Of a DNA stretch of 11,659 bases, positions 1 to 8,900 are shown one piece after another. Under the pieces are notes generated by a model, which was not told the DNA's origin, did no database searches, and was given only the letters and a program-made list of their open reading frames with translations. Numbering within the stretch: the first letter of the stretch is position 1; every line of letters starts with the position of its first letter. This DNA is from Planctomycetota bacterium (GTDB lineage Bacteria > Planctomycetota > UBA8742 > SKZP01). The stretch lies in assembly GCA_007127275.1 (NCBI GenBank), contig SKZP01000636.1, forward strand, positions 1-11,659, given 5' to 3'. The translations under genes and the position numbers were made by a program.

Positions 1-2
1 CC

Positions 3-1730
3 GACCTGCGCCAGCTTGCGCGCCACGTCAAAGGCACGCCGGTGCCCGTGCCGCCACGTCCCATCTTGCGCCACTACCGTGCCGCGGGAGATGCGCTTTA
101 CGAGGCGGGCGAGCATGGACGCCTGCAGGCAATGCTTGAAAGCTACGCAATGGAGATGGGCGACGACCACCGGCGCGAAGCGGACCGTGCCCGTGCCCTT
201 GCCACCTACTACCGCGAACGAGCGTGGCACGACGTTCTCCGCGGTGAGCTTGAACCCCTCGAGGCGCAAGCGCTGTGGGAGATGCACGGCCTTCATTGGG
301 GCGGAAGGCGTGACATGCCCAAGCACGTGATCCGCACCGAGTCGCGCGACGGACGCGCCATTTGGGCGGATGAGTCGCTGGACGACGTGGTATTCGACGT
401 CAGCTTTCAGTGGCAGCGCGCGCGCAAGGTCAGCGTCTTCATTCGTGGAAACCGCTTCGGTCGCGGGGGGGTGCTGCTTGAGTTGGTTCCCTTTTCCAGG
501 GAGCGCGCCGGCTTGATGAGCCCCGCCGAGGCCGGGGCCTTGCGCGCCCACCTGCGGCTGTTCGGCGGACGCGGCTCGGTTCGCGTCGACCCCCAGGTGG
601 TTGAGGGTGTGCGCTCCAACGACGTGCAGGTGCAATTGGGAGCGCTCGGCGGCGAGTTCGAGGTGCGAATCAACGACAAGTTGCTTTTTCAGGACGTGAA
701 AGCACCGGCACAGTTCGACGAGACCCGCGGAATGGTCGGCGTCGGCATTGCGGGCTCTCGGCCGCGCGTGAATTTGTTGCACGTCTCGCTAGGTCCCGCC
801 GAAGGGGCGGACATTGCTGAGTTGGCACCGTCCCCGGTGCGCGTACAAGAACGTACCGCGACCGAGCGGCGCCTCGACGAGCAAGTGGAGTCGACGCGCC
901 GAGCGTGCCTCATTGAACTCGAACGCGTTCGCGAGCGGGCGAACCGACGGGGCCAACATCAGCGTGCCCTTGCCGCGGCGAACCTTGCCGAGTTGTTGCG
1001 TGGCGCAAAGCTCGAGCTGGATACGGCCGAGGCGGGCACACTGCTCGCTCGCAGTTTTTACGAAGGAGGGCACCTTGTCGACGCCGCCGCATTGGTACGA
1101 GCAAACGCGGTCGACGACGACGCGCTTGCCAAGGAGATTCGAGACGCGGCTGCGTGGCGTTCCGTGGACGAACTGGGAGAGCCGGGGCTCGTTGGCGGAG
1201 CGCTTGCCGAGCGGGAGGAAGCGGTGCGCCTTGGTGAAGGACGCGTGTCGCTTGGGGAGCCGGGGCTCGTCTCATGGGGTGGCCCGCGGTTTCATGATGT
1301 TGCGCTGCGTGGCCGCGTGAACCTGCAAGCGGGGCAGCGGTTTTATGTGCTGCTCAAGGTGCATCGCAACGCCGAGAGACTCGACTCGTGGTACCGAATC
1401 TCCTTGCCGCTCTCCGAGGTGGAAGTCCGCGACGGACGCACGAGTGTTTCGACGCAAGGCGTCGACCGCATTGAGGTGCGCGAGCGGCGAATGAGGGGGG
1501 CTGTGGAGTTGGATCAGCCGCTGAGCGCAACACAGGAATTCAGCTTCGAGGCGCGCGTGCAGGGGTCGGCACTTACGGTCTGGCTGGACGGCGAACTGGT
1601 GATGCGCCTAACGGATCAGCGTCCGTTGGGTCGAGCCTCCGGCATTGGCTTTGCCGGCGTCGCTGACGAAAACGGCGCCTTCGAGGCGAACCTGCGCGAC
1701 GTGGAATACCAACCGCTTCGCCTCGAGTGA
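3..1730 (+). CDS. Large protein with two beta-sandwich (DUF1080/LamG-like) regions, 5' end missing
   Basis: The frame is open from base 3 with no stop upstream, so the true start almost certainly lies before the window; a GTG at 42 is only the first start-type codon inside it. 575 codons are visible, ending in TGA. Counting from base 3: residues about 1-100 are helical and TPR-like, rich in Ala, Arg and Glu; about 108-265 form a beta-rich region ending in VEVRINDKLLF-type strands and a GMVGVGIAGSRP segment; about 278-386 are charged and helical (coiled-coil or TPR-like); about 408-575 form a second beta-rich region ending in LTVWLDGELVMRLTD and GIGFAGVADENGAFEANLRDV. The strand pattern and the late 'x-V-x-x-D-G-x-L-V' turn resemble concanavalin-like/DUF1080 domains. 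In Planctomycetota such modules often hang on Ser/Thr kinases or secreted proteins, but no kinase or signal peptide is visible here. No enzymatic motif is recognised; a binding or scaffolding role is inference. The next gene, pgi, starts 165 bases later on the same strand. Confidence 0.7.
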   Translation, partial: DLRQLARHVKGTPVPVPPRPILRHYRAAGDALYEAGEHGRLQAMLESYAMEMGDDHRREADRARALATYYRERAWHDVLRGELEPLEAQALWEMHGLHWGGRRDMPKHVIRTESRDGRAIWADESLDDVVFDVSFQWQRARKVSVFIRGNRFGRGGVLLELVPFSRERAGLMSPAEAGALRAHLRLFGGRGSVRVDPQVVEGVRSNDVQVQLGALGGEFEVRINDKLLFQDVKAPAQFDETRGMVGVGIAGSRPRVNLLHVSLGPAEGADIAELAPSPVRVQERTATERRLDEQVESTRRACLIELERVRERANRRGQHQRALAAANLAELLRGAKLELDTAEAGTLLARSFYEGGHLVDAAALVRANAVDDDALAKEIRDAAAWRSVDELGEPGLVGGALAEREEAVRLGEGRVSLGEPGLVSWGGPRFHDVALRGRVNLQAGQRFYVLLKVHRNAERLDSWYRISLPLSEVEVRDGRTSVSTQGVDRIEVRERRMRGAVELDQPLSATQEFSFEARVQGSALTVWLDGELVMRLTDQRPLGRASGIGFAGVADENGAFEANLRDVEYQPLRLE

Positions 1731-1800
1731 CGCACGTGTACCAGCAACAGAGCCTTGCGTGTGCGCGTCATGCCTCGCTTGCCTGGGGCAACGACGGAAA

Positions 1801-1823
1801 CGCGGTCATGCCGGAAGACCGCG
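1801..1823. other. Short hairpin between the first gene and pgi
   Basis: CGCGGTC (1801-1807) is perfectly complementary to GACCGCG (1817-1823): a 7-bp GC-rich stem with a 9-base loop. It lies 70 bases after the stop of the upstream gene. No T-run follows on the plus strand (AAAACG follows), so it is not a standard intrinsic terminator for that gene. It could be a weak terminator or a processing site. The rest of the 1731-1895 gap shows nothing recognisable. Confidence 0.3.
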
Positions 1824-1880
1824 AAAACGAAAGTACGGGGCATGTTCGCTGCCGCCGACCGTTGAGAAATGACAACCTTT

Positions 1881-1886
1881 AAGGAG
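1881..1886 (+). promoter_or_regulatory. Ribosome binding site deciding the pgi start
   Basis: AAGGAG sits nine bases before the ATG at 1896. An earlier in-frame ATG at 1869 has no such sequence in front of it and would place this motif inside the coding region, so 1896 is the better start. Confidence 0.75.
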
Positions 1887-1895
1887 CGTGAACCC

Positions 1896-3251
1896 ATGCC
1901 GATTCAACTGGATGTGCAAGATGCCACCGCCGCGGCAATTGGCGACGAACACGGCCTCTCACAAGACGCTCTCGACAACGTGTTGCAACGCCGCGTTGAG
2001 GTGCACTCACAGATTGAGGCGCAACGGCAAGCGGGCAAGCTCGGCTTTCTTGACTTGCCGGATGACGAGGCGACGGTGCGCGCAATCTTGAGTTTTGCGG
2101 ATTCGGTGGCGGGACGCTTTCGCAACCTCGTTGTGCTCGGCATTGGGGGTTCCGCGCTCGGGCCGTTGGTGTTGCACCGCGCACTCAATCATGCGGAGTG
2201 GAACGTGATGAGTGACGCGGAACGGGGCGGCCGTCCGCGGTTCTTCCTCGTCGACAATGTCGACCCGGAATTGCTGCTCGGCACCCTCGACGTCTGCCCG
2301 CTGAGCGAGACGTTGTTCGTCGCCGTCAGCAAGTCGGGTACTACCGCGGAGACCGTCGCCGCGCTTCGCTACGTGATGCCGGAGTTGAAAGGCCGCCTTG
2401 GCGAGAATTGGCGCGAGCACCTCGTCTTGATTACTGACCCGGAAAAGGGGTGGTTGCGCGAGCTGGTGCGGGAACACGGATTGACCGGCTTTCCCGTGCC
2501 GCCAAACGTCGGTGGACGCTTCAGCGCATTGAGTGCGGTCGGGCTCTTGCCCGCAGCATTGCTCGGCGTCAACTTGCTCGAGGTGCTTGCCGGGGCGGAT
2601 CATGCACGCAACCTGCGCAAGCAAGACTCGCACGAACAGGACTGGCCGTATCAGCTTGCCGCGGTACACTGGCTTGCCGACACGAGCAAGGGCAAGAGCG
2701 TTTCGGTGATGATGCCGTATGCGCAGGCGCTCAAGGAGTTTGCCGAGTGGTATGCGCAACTGTGGGCGGAGAGTCTCGGCAAGTCGCAGGATCTCGACGG
2801 CACGCGGCTCGAGGATGGTCGCGGGCAGAGTGTCGTCAAGGCGCTGGGTGCGACGGATCAGCACTCGCAGTTGCAGTTGTTGCTCGAGGGGCCGAACCGC
2901 CACCTCACGACGTTGCTCAACGTGCGCGAAATGCGCCGCAACGCCCCCGTTCCCGCCGCGGAGTCGCCGGCCGAATCCATTGCCTACCTCGACGGACACA
3001 CCTTCCAGGCGGTGCTGGACGCCGAATTCGCCGGCACTCGCGGCGCCTTGCGCCACCAGCGGCGCCCGAGCGTCACGCTGACGCTGGACCGCCTTTCCGC
3101 CAGTGAGCTCGGCGAGTTGCTGATGGGCTACGAGCTAGCGACGGCCGTTGCGGGGCGCCTGTACCACGTTGATGCGTTCGACCAGCCCGCCGTCGAGCTC
3201 GGCAAGCGCCTCGCGAAGCAAATCCTGCGCGGCGAAGAACCTCGCCTGTAA
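1896..3251 (+). CDS. pgi: Glucose-6-phosphate isomerase
   Basis: Interconverts glucose-6-phosphate and fructose-6-phosphate in the cytoplasm, linking glycolysis/gluconeogenesis to glycogen and pentose-phosphate metabolism. The protein is 451 residues from the ATG with the good ribosome binding site, a normal length for the shorter bacterial form (the E. coli type is about 550). Visible family motifs: GIGGS at 82-86 and SKSGTTAET at 145-153 (phosphate-binding SIS-fold loops), NVGGRFSAL from 204 (family signature), WAESLGK with the probable catalytic Glu at 292, GATDQHSQ with the conserved His at 323, and VELGK with the catalytic-type Lys at 437. All key residues are present, so it should be active. 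It is convergent with nadE, stop codons 37 bases apart, with no clear terminator between them. The malQ-glgB fusion about 2.7 kb downstream, on the same strand beyond nadE, uses the same sugar-phosphate pool, but co-transcription is not possible across nadE without readthrough. Confidence 0.96.
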   Translation: MPIQLDVQDATAAAIGDEHGLSQDALDNVLQRRVEVHSQIEAQRQAGKLGFLDLPDDEATVRAILSFADSVAGRFRNLVVLGIGGSALGPLVLHRALNHAEWNVMSDAERGGRPRFFLVDNVDPELLLGTLDVCPLSETLFVAVSKSGTTAETVAALRYVMPELKGRLGENWREHLVLITDPEKGWLRELVREHGLTGFPVPPNVGGRFSALSAVGLLPAALLGVNLLEVLAGADHARNLRKQDSHEQDWPYQLAAVHWLADTSKGKSVSVMMPYAQALKEFAEWYAQLWAESLGKSQDLDGTRLEDGRGQSVVKALGATDQHSQLQLLLEGPNRHLTTLLNVREMRRNAPVPAAESPAESIAYLDGHTFQAVLDAEFAGTRGALRHQRRPSVTLTLDRLSASELGELLMGYELATAVAGRLYHVDAFDQPAVELGKRLAKQILRGEEPRL

Positions 3252-3288
3252 GCGCGTTGTTGGCGGGCTTGCGCGAAGTACCCGTGGC

Positions 3289-5457
3289 TCAATCTCGCTC
3301 GTTCTCGTCCACAGGAATGGTTTCTACCTCGGCGAGCCAAGCGGTCGCTTCGCTGTCACTCGGCGCACGCCAATCACTGCGCGGCGAAAGGCTGCCGCCG
3401 TGGCCGACCTTCGGGCCGTTGGGGATGCAGGTGCGCTTGAACTGACTGGTCTTGAAAAAGCGCCACGCAAAGACCTTCAGCCAGCGCTTGATCTCGCCAA
3501 GGTCGTAGCTTTGGCGTCGCACCTCGGGCACGTCCGGCCACATGCCCCGCGAGGCGTCGTGCCAGGCGTGCCACGCGAGAAAGGCAATCTTGCGTGGGCC
3601 GTAGCCGAGGCGCGTGGTGTGGTAGAGCGTAAAGTCCTGAAGCTCGTACGGACCAATCACGTCCTCGGTGCGCTGCGCCGGCTGGCTTTGCTCTCCTTCG
3701 CCGGCACGCGTCTCCTCCTCGGCGGGGACGAGTTCCGGGCTGATTTCGGTGTCGAGCACGTCGAGCAGAACCTCGCGGGTGCCTTCGCCGAGTTGGTTCG
3801 TCTCGGCAACCCAACGAATGAGGTACTGGATCAGCGTTTTCGGAATACTGACGTTGACGGCGTAGTGACTCATCTGGTCGCCGACACCGTAGGTCGCCCA
3901 ACCGAGTGCGAGCTCGGAGAGGTCGCCGGTGCCGACGACGAGGCCGCCGTGATGGTTCGCAAGCCGAAAGAGGTGGCTTGTGCGCTCGCCGGCTTGCACG
4001 TTCTCAAAGGTGACGTCGTAGACCTTTTCGCCGTGCGCATACGGATGATCCAGGTCCGTAAGCATCTGCAAGGCACTGGGGCGAATATCAATCTCCGCCG
4101 CGCTAACGCCCAACGCGTGCATCAACTTCCAGGCGTTTTGCCGGGTGCGCTCACTGGTGGCGAAGCCGGGCAGCGTATACGCAAGCACGTTCGTACGGGG
4201 CAGCCCCAGCTTGTCGAGCGCCTTGCAGGTCACAATTAGCGCGTGCGTCGAGTCGAGGCCGCCGCTGACGCCAATCACCGCCTTGTTGATCCCGCTGGCG
4301 CTCAGCCGCTTTGCAAGCGCCTGTACCTGGATGTTGTACGCCTCGTAACAGCGCACCTCGCGCAGCGCCGCCTCGCTGGGCACATACGGAAAGCGCTCCA
4401 CCTCGCGCTTGAGCAACAGCCGCTCGCGGCGCGGCCAGCGCACGGGCACCTCGACGGTGCGGAAGCGGCGCAACTCGTCGCGGTACAACTGCCGGCTCGT
4501 ATCAAAACTGTTTTCGCGCATGCGGGAGGCGGTGAGTCGGTCGAGGTCGACGTCGGCAGTGATCAGTTGCGGCTCGTCCTCGAAGCGCTGGGTCTCCGCA
4601 AGCAGCAGGTCGTTTTCATAAATGATTGCCTGGCCGTCGAAGCTCAGGTCGGTGCTCGACTCGCCGGTGCCCGCGGCGGTGTAGAGGTAGGCGGCGAAGC
4701 AGCGCGCACTTTGGCTGCGCACGAGGCGGTGGCGGTACTCCGCCTTGCCGACGGTGATGTTACTCGCCGAGAGATTGATCAGCACGGTCGCCCCAGCAAG
4801 CGCCGCAAAACTGGACGGCGGAAGCGGCACCCACAAGTCCTCGCAGATCTCGACGTTGAGCCGGCACGGCGCCGCCGCGGTTTCACGCCCCGCAGGAGCC
4901 GAGGTGTCCGCAAGATCAAACAACAGCCGGTCGCCGACGGGTACGCCGGGCTGGCCGAGCAGGGTAATCTCGCCGACGTTCAGCGAGGCCGCCGGGGCGA
5001 AGTAGCGTTGCTCGTAGAACTCGCGGTAGTTGGGCAAGTGCACCTTGGGTACGACGCCGAGCACGCGGCCCCGGTGCAAGAGAACCGCGCAGTTATACAG
5101 CAGGTGCTCAATCAACAGCGGGCAGCCGAGAACGGCCACGGTCTCGACACGCTCGCTGGCCCGCCGCACCGTTTCCAGCGCCGCAAGGGCCGCGTCGAGC
5201 AGCGAGTGCTGATGAAACAAGTCGTCGCAGGTATATGCGCTCAGCCCGAGTTCGGGAAACGCAACAACCGCCGCCCGCTCCTTTGCGGCCCGCTCGAGCA
5301 ACTCCACGTGTGCCCTTGCGTTGAAGGCGGGATCCGCGACCCGGCAACGAGGTACCGCCGCGGCGACACGTACAAAGTTGTGCGCGTACAGGTTGAAGAA
5401 CCCCGCCGCGTCCTCGTCGTGGGTCGTATGGTTGTCGTCGAGGTCGTCCGCAACCAC
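3289..5457 (-). CDS. nadE: Glutamine-dependent NAD+ synthetase
   Basis: Last step of NAD+ synthesis: amidates nicotinate adenine dinucleotide using ATP, with ammonia released from glutamine. From the chosen GTG the protein is 722 residues, in line with the long two-domain form. The N-terminal nitrilase-type glutaminase carries the Glu-Lys-Cys triad: E69 in FPELG, K138 in [18 protein letters not shown], and C205 in VEICEDLW. The C-terminal synthetase has the ATP-pyrophosphatase loop SGGLDS at 398-403, then [15 protein letters not shown] and, near the end, [17 protein letters not shown] and [11 protein letters not shown]. Start choice: the frame stays open to a GTG at 5610, but homologous sequence begins only around [15 protein letters not shown], and the GTG at 5457 has GAGGAG eight bases upstream. 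An ATG five bases further upstream is out of frame. Transcribed away from malQ-glgB across a 494-base gap. Confidence 0.95.
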   Translation of the reverse strand: MVADDLDDNHTTHDEDAAGFFNLYAHNFVRVAAAVPRCRVADPAFNARAHVELLERAAKERAAVVAFPELGLSAYTCDDLFHQHSLLDAALAALETVRRASERVETVAVLGCPLLIEHLLYNCAVLLHRGRVLGVVPKVHLPNYREFYEQRYFAPAASLNVGEITLLGQPGVPVGDRLLFDLADTSAPAGRETAAAPCRLNVEICEDLWVPLPPSSFAALAGATVLINLSASNITVGKAEYRHRLVRSQSARCFAAYLYTAAGTGESSTDLSFDGQAIIYENDLLLAETQRFEDEPQLITADVDLDRLTASRMRENSFDTSRQLYRDELRRFRTVEVPVRWPRRERLLLKREVERFPYVPSEAALREVRCYEAYNIQVQALAKRLSASGINKAVIGVSGGLDSTHALIVTCKALDKLGLPRTNVLAYTLPGFATSERTRQNAWKLMHALGVSAAEIDIRPSALQMLTDLDHPYAHGEKVYDVTFENVQAGERTSHLFRLANHHGGLVVGTGDLSELALGWATYGVGDQMSHYAVNVSIPKTLIQYLIRWVAETNQLGEGTREVLLDVLDTEISPELVPAEEETRAGEGEQSQPAQRTEDVIGPYELQDFTLYHTTRLGYGPRKIAFLAWHAWHDASRGMWPDVPEVRRQSYDLGEIKRWLKVFAWRFFKTSQFKRTCIPNGPKVGHGGSLSPRSDWRAPSDSEATAWLAEVETIPVDENERD

Positions 5458-5465
5458 AGCATGTT

Positions 5466-5471
5466 CTCCTC
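5466..5471 (-). promoter_or_regulatory. Ribosome binding site for nadE
   Basis: GAGGAG on the minus strand, eight bases before the GTG at 5457. It supports this start over the GTG at 5610, which would add 51 residues without family resemblance. Confidence 0.6.
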
Positions 5472-5683
5472 GTTGCAACCCGCAAATGTCGCCGCCGAGA
5501 TCCAACGATACATCCGCGTCGCCTCGTATCCAAGCGACGCCGTCGAGCCAAGGCAATTGATGGAAATTGTGCTGGCCCTGTCCGGCAGGCACCCATGAAC
5601 TCCCGCTCACGTCCCGTGGGGCAACAGCAAGGCGCTAGTAGGCCGTCACATTTGAATTCGTGGGTGTGCAGGTGACTAACAAG

Positions 5684-5704
5684 CCCACGGTCTTCGCCCG
5701 TGGG
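5684..5704. repeat. Inner hairpin 1 of the palindromic element
   Basis: CCCACGG (5684-5690) pairs with CCGTGGG (5698-5704) around a 7-base loop. The stem extends outward by AAG/TTT, with one G-U pair, and a further C-G pair. The following bases are TTTGGGGC, not a plain T-run, so a plus-strand terminator role is weak. Confidence 0.65.
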
Positions 5705-5727
5705 TTTGGGGCGCAAACAGGATGCGA

Positions 5728-5758
5728 CCCACGGGACGGAGCGGGCGGAGCCCGTGGG
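5728..5758. repeat. Inner hairpin 2 of the palindromic element
   Basis: CCCACGGG (5728-5735) pairs with CCCGTGGG (5751-5758) around a 15-base G-rich loop. The left strand can alternatively pair with 5611-5620 outside the element. Confidence 0.65.
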
Positions 5759-5951
5759 ATTTGCCCGCAACGCGCCACCCACGGATTCAATTGGGACGGC
5801 CTACTGATCCGGCGGCGGGAAGTCACCCACGACCTCCACTACCAGTGCGCGGTTCGACTTTCGCCTCCTTGGTTGCTAAAGATTTGGGGCAGGCTGCTAC
5901 TGTTTTGCCGCCGTTCGCCGTTCGCGTAGGCCCGCCACGCTTCGTCCCATT

Positions 5952-8900
5952 ATGACCACCACCCGGCCAAAAAGTGATTTGGAGCGCCTTGCCGAGACGC
6001 ACGGCGTGCTGCTGCGCTACTATGACAACAAGGGCGTTCTGCGTGAGGCCGACGAAGACGCGCTGATTCAGGTTTTGCGCGCCTTGGACGTGCCGCTTGA
6101 ACGGGCCGACGACGCGGCGGCGTTGCTTGTGCAGCAAGAGCGCCGGGCACTGGAGCGTCGGATTGCGCCGGTCACGGTCATCTGGGGCGAGGATTGCGAG
6201 GTGGCGGTGACGCTTTCGCTTTCCCGCGAAGAGGATGCGGCGCGTGCGGACCAGAGCCTGCAATGGACGATGCATGATGAGCAGGACCGCGACGCCGCCG
6301 GTAGCGTGTCCCTCGGCGAAATACCGCAACTGGAGGCGGAGCCGCTTTCGGACGGCACCACCGTCGTTGCCCGCCGCCTCGTTGTCGCACCGCGGTTGCC
6401 GTACGGGTATCACCGTTTGCGCGTCAAGCTCGGCGAGCGAACCTCGCAGGCGCTGATTATTGTGGCGCCGGAGACGGCGTACCGTTTGCCGGAGGGGACG
6501 CGCGACTGGGGCGTCTTTGCGCCGACGTATGCGCTGCATCAGGCGCGTTCCTGGGGTGTCGGCGACTGGACGGATCTTGCCGCGCTGGTGCAGTGGGTGG
6601 CGCGCCACGGCGGTAGTGTGGTGGCGACGCTGCCCATGCTGGCCGCGTATCTGGGGCCGCACTGGGTGGATCCGAGTCCGTATGCGCCGGTGAGCATGCG
6701 CTTTTGGAACGAGTTGTACGTCGACGTCGACGCCGTGCCGGAGCTTGCGCAGTGTGCCGAGGCGAAGGCGCTGCGCGAGTCCTCGGAGGTGCGTGGTGCC
6801 ATCCAGGCGCTGCAGGCCGAGCCGCACGTGAAGTACGACGAAGCCATGCATGCGAAGCGGCGCGTGCTGGAGGTGCTGGCCCAGTGGTGGTTCGACGGCG
6901 GGGTGGAGCATGCCGCGCCGGAGCGCAAGCAATCCTGGCAGCGCTTTCTGAAGGAGCCCGAGGCGCAACGCTACGCGCGTTTTCGCGCTGCCCACGACCG
7001 CACCCCGACACAGTGGACTGCGTGGCCGCAGGCGCAACGTGACGGCGAGATCCCCGCGGAGGCGTATGACGAGGCAAGCTACCGTTATCACCTGTACGCG
7101 CAGTGGCTTGCTCGCGAACAGCTAGAGCAAACGAACCGGCTCGCCAAACAACTCGGCGTGCAGCTTTACGCGGACATGCCCATTGGCGTGCACCCGTTCG
7201 GCTACGACACCTACACCGAACGCGAGCAGTTTGCGCTGGGCATGAGCGTGGGTGCGCCGCCGGATGCGTTCTTCTCCAAGGGCCAGAACTGGGGCTTTCC
7301 GCCGCTCAAGCCCGAGGCCATGCGCGAGAGCGGCCACCGGTATTTCATCGAGTCGGTACGGCAACTGATGCGCACAAGCGGCATCTTGCGCATTGACCAC
7401 GTGATGGGCCTCTACCGCCGCTTCTGGATTCCCGAGGGCCGCAGCGCCGAAGAGGGCGTTTATGTGCTGTATCCGGTAGATGAGCTCTTTGCCGTGGTGT
7501 GCCTCGAGTCGCACCGCGAGCAAACGGCCGTGGTCGGCGAGGACCTCGGCACCGTGCCGCCCATTGTCCGCGAGGAGATGGACGCGCATCACCTGCACCG
7601 CATGTACGTGCAACTTTTCGAGATGCAACCCGAGCCGCAGGCGCCGCTCAAGGAAATCAGCGACAACGTCATTGCAAGCGTCAACACGCACGACACGCCG
7701 ACCTTTCTCGGGGCACTGAAAGGCAAGGACCTCGACAACTTCGTCGAGTTGGGTGTGCTCTCGCGTGAAGACGCCGCGGGCCAGCTTGCCGAGCGCGAGC
7801 GCAACTTCGAAATGTTGGCCGAGTACCTGCGTGAGCACACGGATGAGCCGGTGAGCGAGCCGGCGAAGGCGGAGGAACTCTTGCTTGGCTCGTTGCGGCT
7901 GCTGGCGGAGTCGGATGCGCCGGTGGTGCTCGCGACGCTTGAGGATCTCTGGCTCGAAGAAGAGCCACAAAACGTGCCGGCGACGACCGACGAGATGCGG
8001 CCAAACTGGCGGCGCAAGACGAAGGCAGCGCTGGATCACCTCGACGAGGCAAGCGCCTGGCCGCTCGTGTCGCCGGCGCTGGAGTTGCTCGCGTCGCTGC
8101 GGCCGCTTACCCAGGAAGTAGCCGCAAAGCGCAAGACCCCGGCACTGCCCGCCGAGCCCGCGCCCGCTGCTGCCCCGCCGCCGCCGAAGAAGCGCATCCC
8201 GTGGGAGCAGGTGACCGAGCGGCGCATGCGCCACGACGTAACCCGGCTGACCGAGGACGACCTGCACTACTTCAACGAGGGCACACACCGCAGCCTCTAC
8301 CGTGTGCTCGGCGCCCACATCATGCACGCCGCCGACGGCACGCCCGGAACCTACTTCGCCGTCTGGGCCCCCAACGCCGCGCACGTCAGCCTCGTCGGCG
8401 ACGTCAACGACTGGACCGGCGAGGCCCACCCGCTCAAGCCCCACGGCAACTGCGGCATCTGGGAAGGATTCGTCGAGGGCCTTGCCCCGGGCAGCCTCTA
8501 CAAGTACCGCATCAAGAGCCGCTTCCACGGCTTCCAGGTCGACAAGGCCGACCCCTACGGCTTCAAGCACGAAGGCCCGCCGAACACGGCCTCAATTGTC
8601 TGGGACCTCGCCTACGAGTGGCACGACGGCGAGTGGATGCGGCAGCGCCACCAGTTCAACGCGCTCAACGCACCCATCAACATCTACGAGGTGCACCTCG
8701 GCTCCTGGATGCGCGACCCCGACACCGGCGCAAGCCTGACGTACTCCGAGATTGCACCACGGCTTGCCGAGTACGTGCGCCGCTTGGGCTTCACCCACGT
8801 CGAGCTGATGCCGGTGATGGAGCATCCGTTCAACGGCTCGTGGGGCTACCAGAGCACGGGTTACTTCGCACCGACGAGTCGCTGGGGCTCGCCGCAGCAG

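Larger units (their letters stand above)
5637..5805. repeat. 169-base imperfect palindromic element with two inner hairpins
   Basis: The left arm (5637-5666) and the reverse complement of the right arm (5776-5805) agree at 27 of 30 positions; both begin AGTAGGCCGTC and end CGTGGGTG. One of the three mismatches would be a G-U pair in RNA. Between the arms lie two GC-rich hairpins built on the same theme (5684-5704 and 5728-5758), giving a fold like a stem with two side hairpins. Each inner hairpin is followed by a similar 20-base tail (5697-5716 and 5751-5770), suggesting internal duplication. No open reading frame of note and no clear target-site duplication at the edges (GCGCT left, GATCC right). 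It may be a non-autonomous (MITE-like or REP-like) repeat, or a structured RNA. Its copy number elsewhere cannot be judged from one copy. Confidence 0.75.
5458..5951. other. Divergent intergenic region between nadE and malQ-glgB
   Basis: 494 bases from which both neighbours must be transcribed outward. It contains the nadE ribosome binding site, a GTCCCGTGGG block (5611-5620) that is the exact complement of 5728-5737 inside the palindromic element, and the element itself (5637-5805). From 5806 to 5951 no convincing promoter was found; CACCCACG recurs at 5824-5831, matching the inner end of the element's right arm. No protein gene is supported here. Confidence 0.6.

Noticed and set aside
3148..4239. 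363-codon plus-strand open frame overlapping the pgi end and nadE
   Set aside because: It overlaps two well-supported genes and shows no family motif.
4243..5598. 451-codon plus-strand open frame opposite nadE
   Set aside because: It is antisense to a gene with complete catalytic motifs, and the protein has only Arg/Ala/Val-rich sequence with no recognisable domain. Long antisense frames are expected at this GC content.
5637..5805. CRISPR-like repeat spacing in the nadE/malQ-glgB gap
   Set aside because: The repeats are inverted and nested, not evenly spaced direct repeats with unique spacers.
5884..5900. Sigma-54-like sequence (TGGGGC followed by TGCT) before malQ-glgB
   Set aside because: The spacing between the GG and GC elements is about two bases short of the sigma-54 consensus.
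5823..7091. 422-codon minus-strand open frame opposite the start of malQ-glgB
   Set aside because: It is an Arg/His/Leu-rich shadow of the GH77 coding sequence.
7122..8570. 482-codon minus-strand open frame opposite malQ-glgB
   Set aside because: It is a Val/Glu/Leu-rich antisense shadow of the catalytic core, with no domain.
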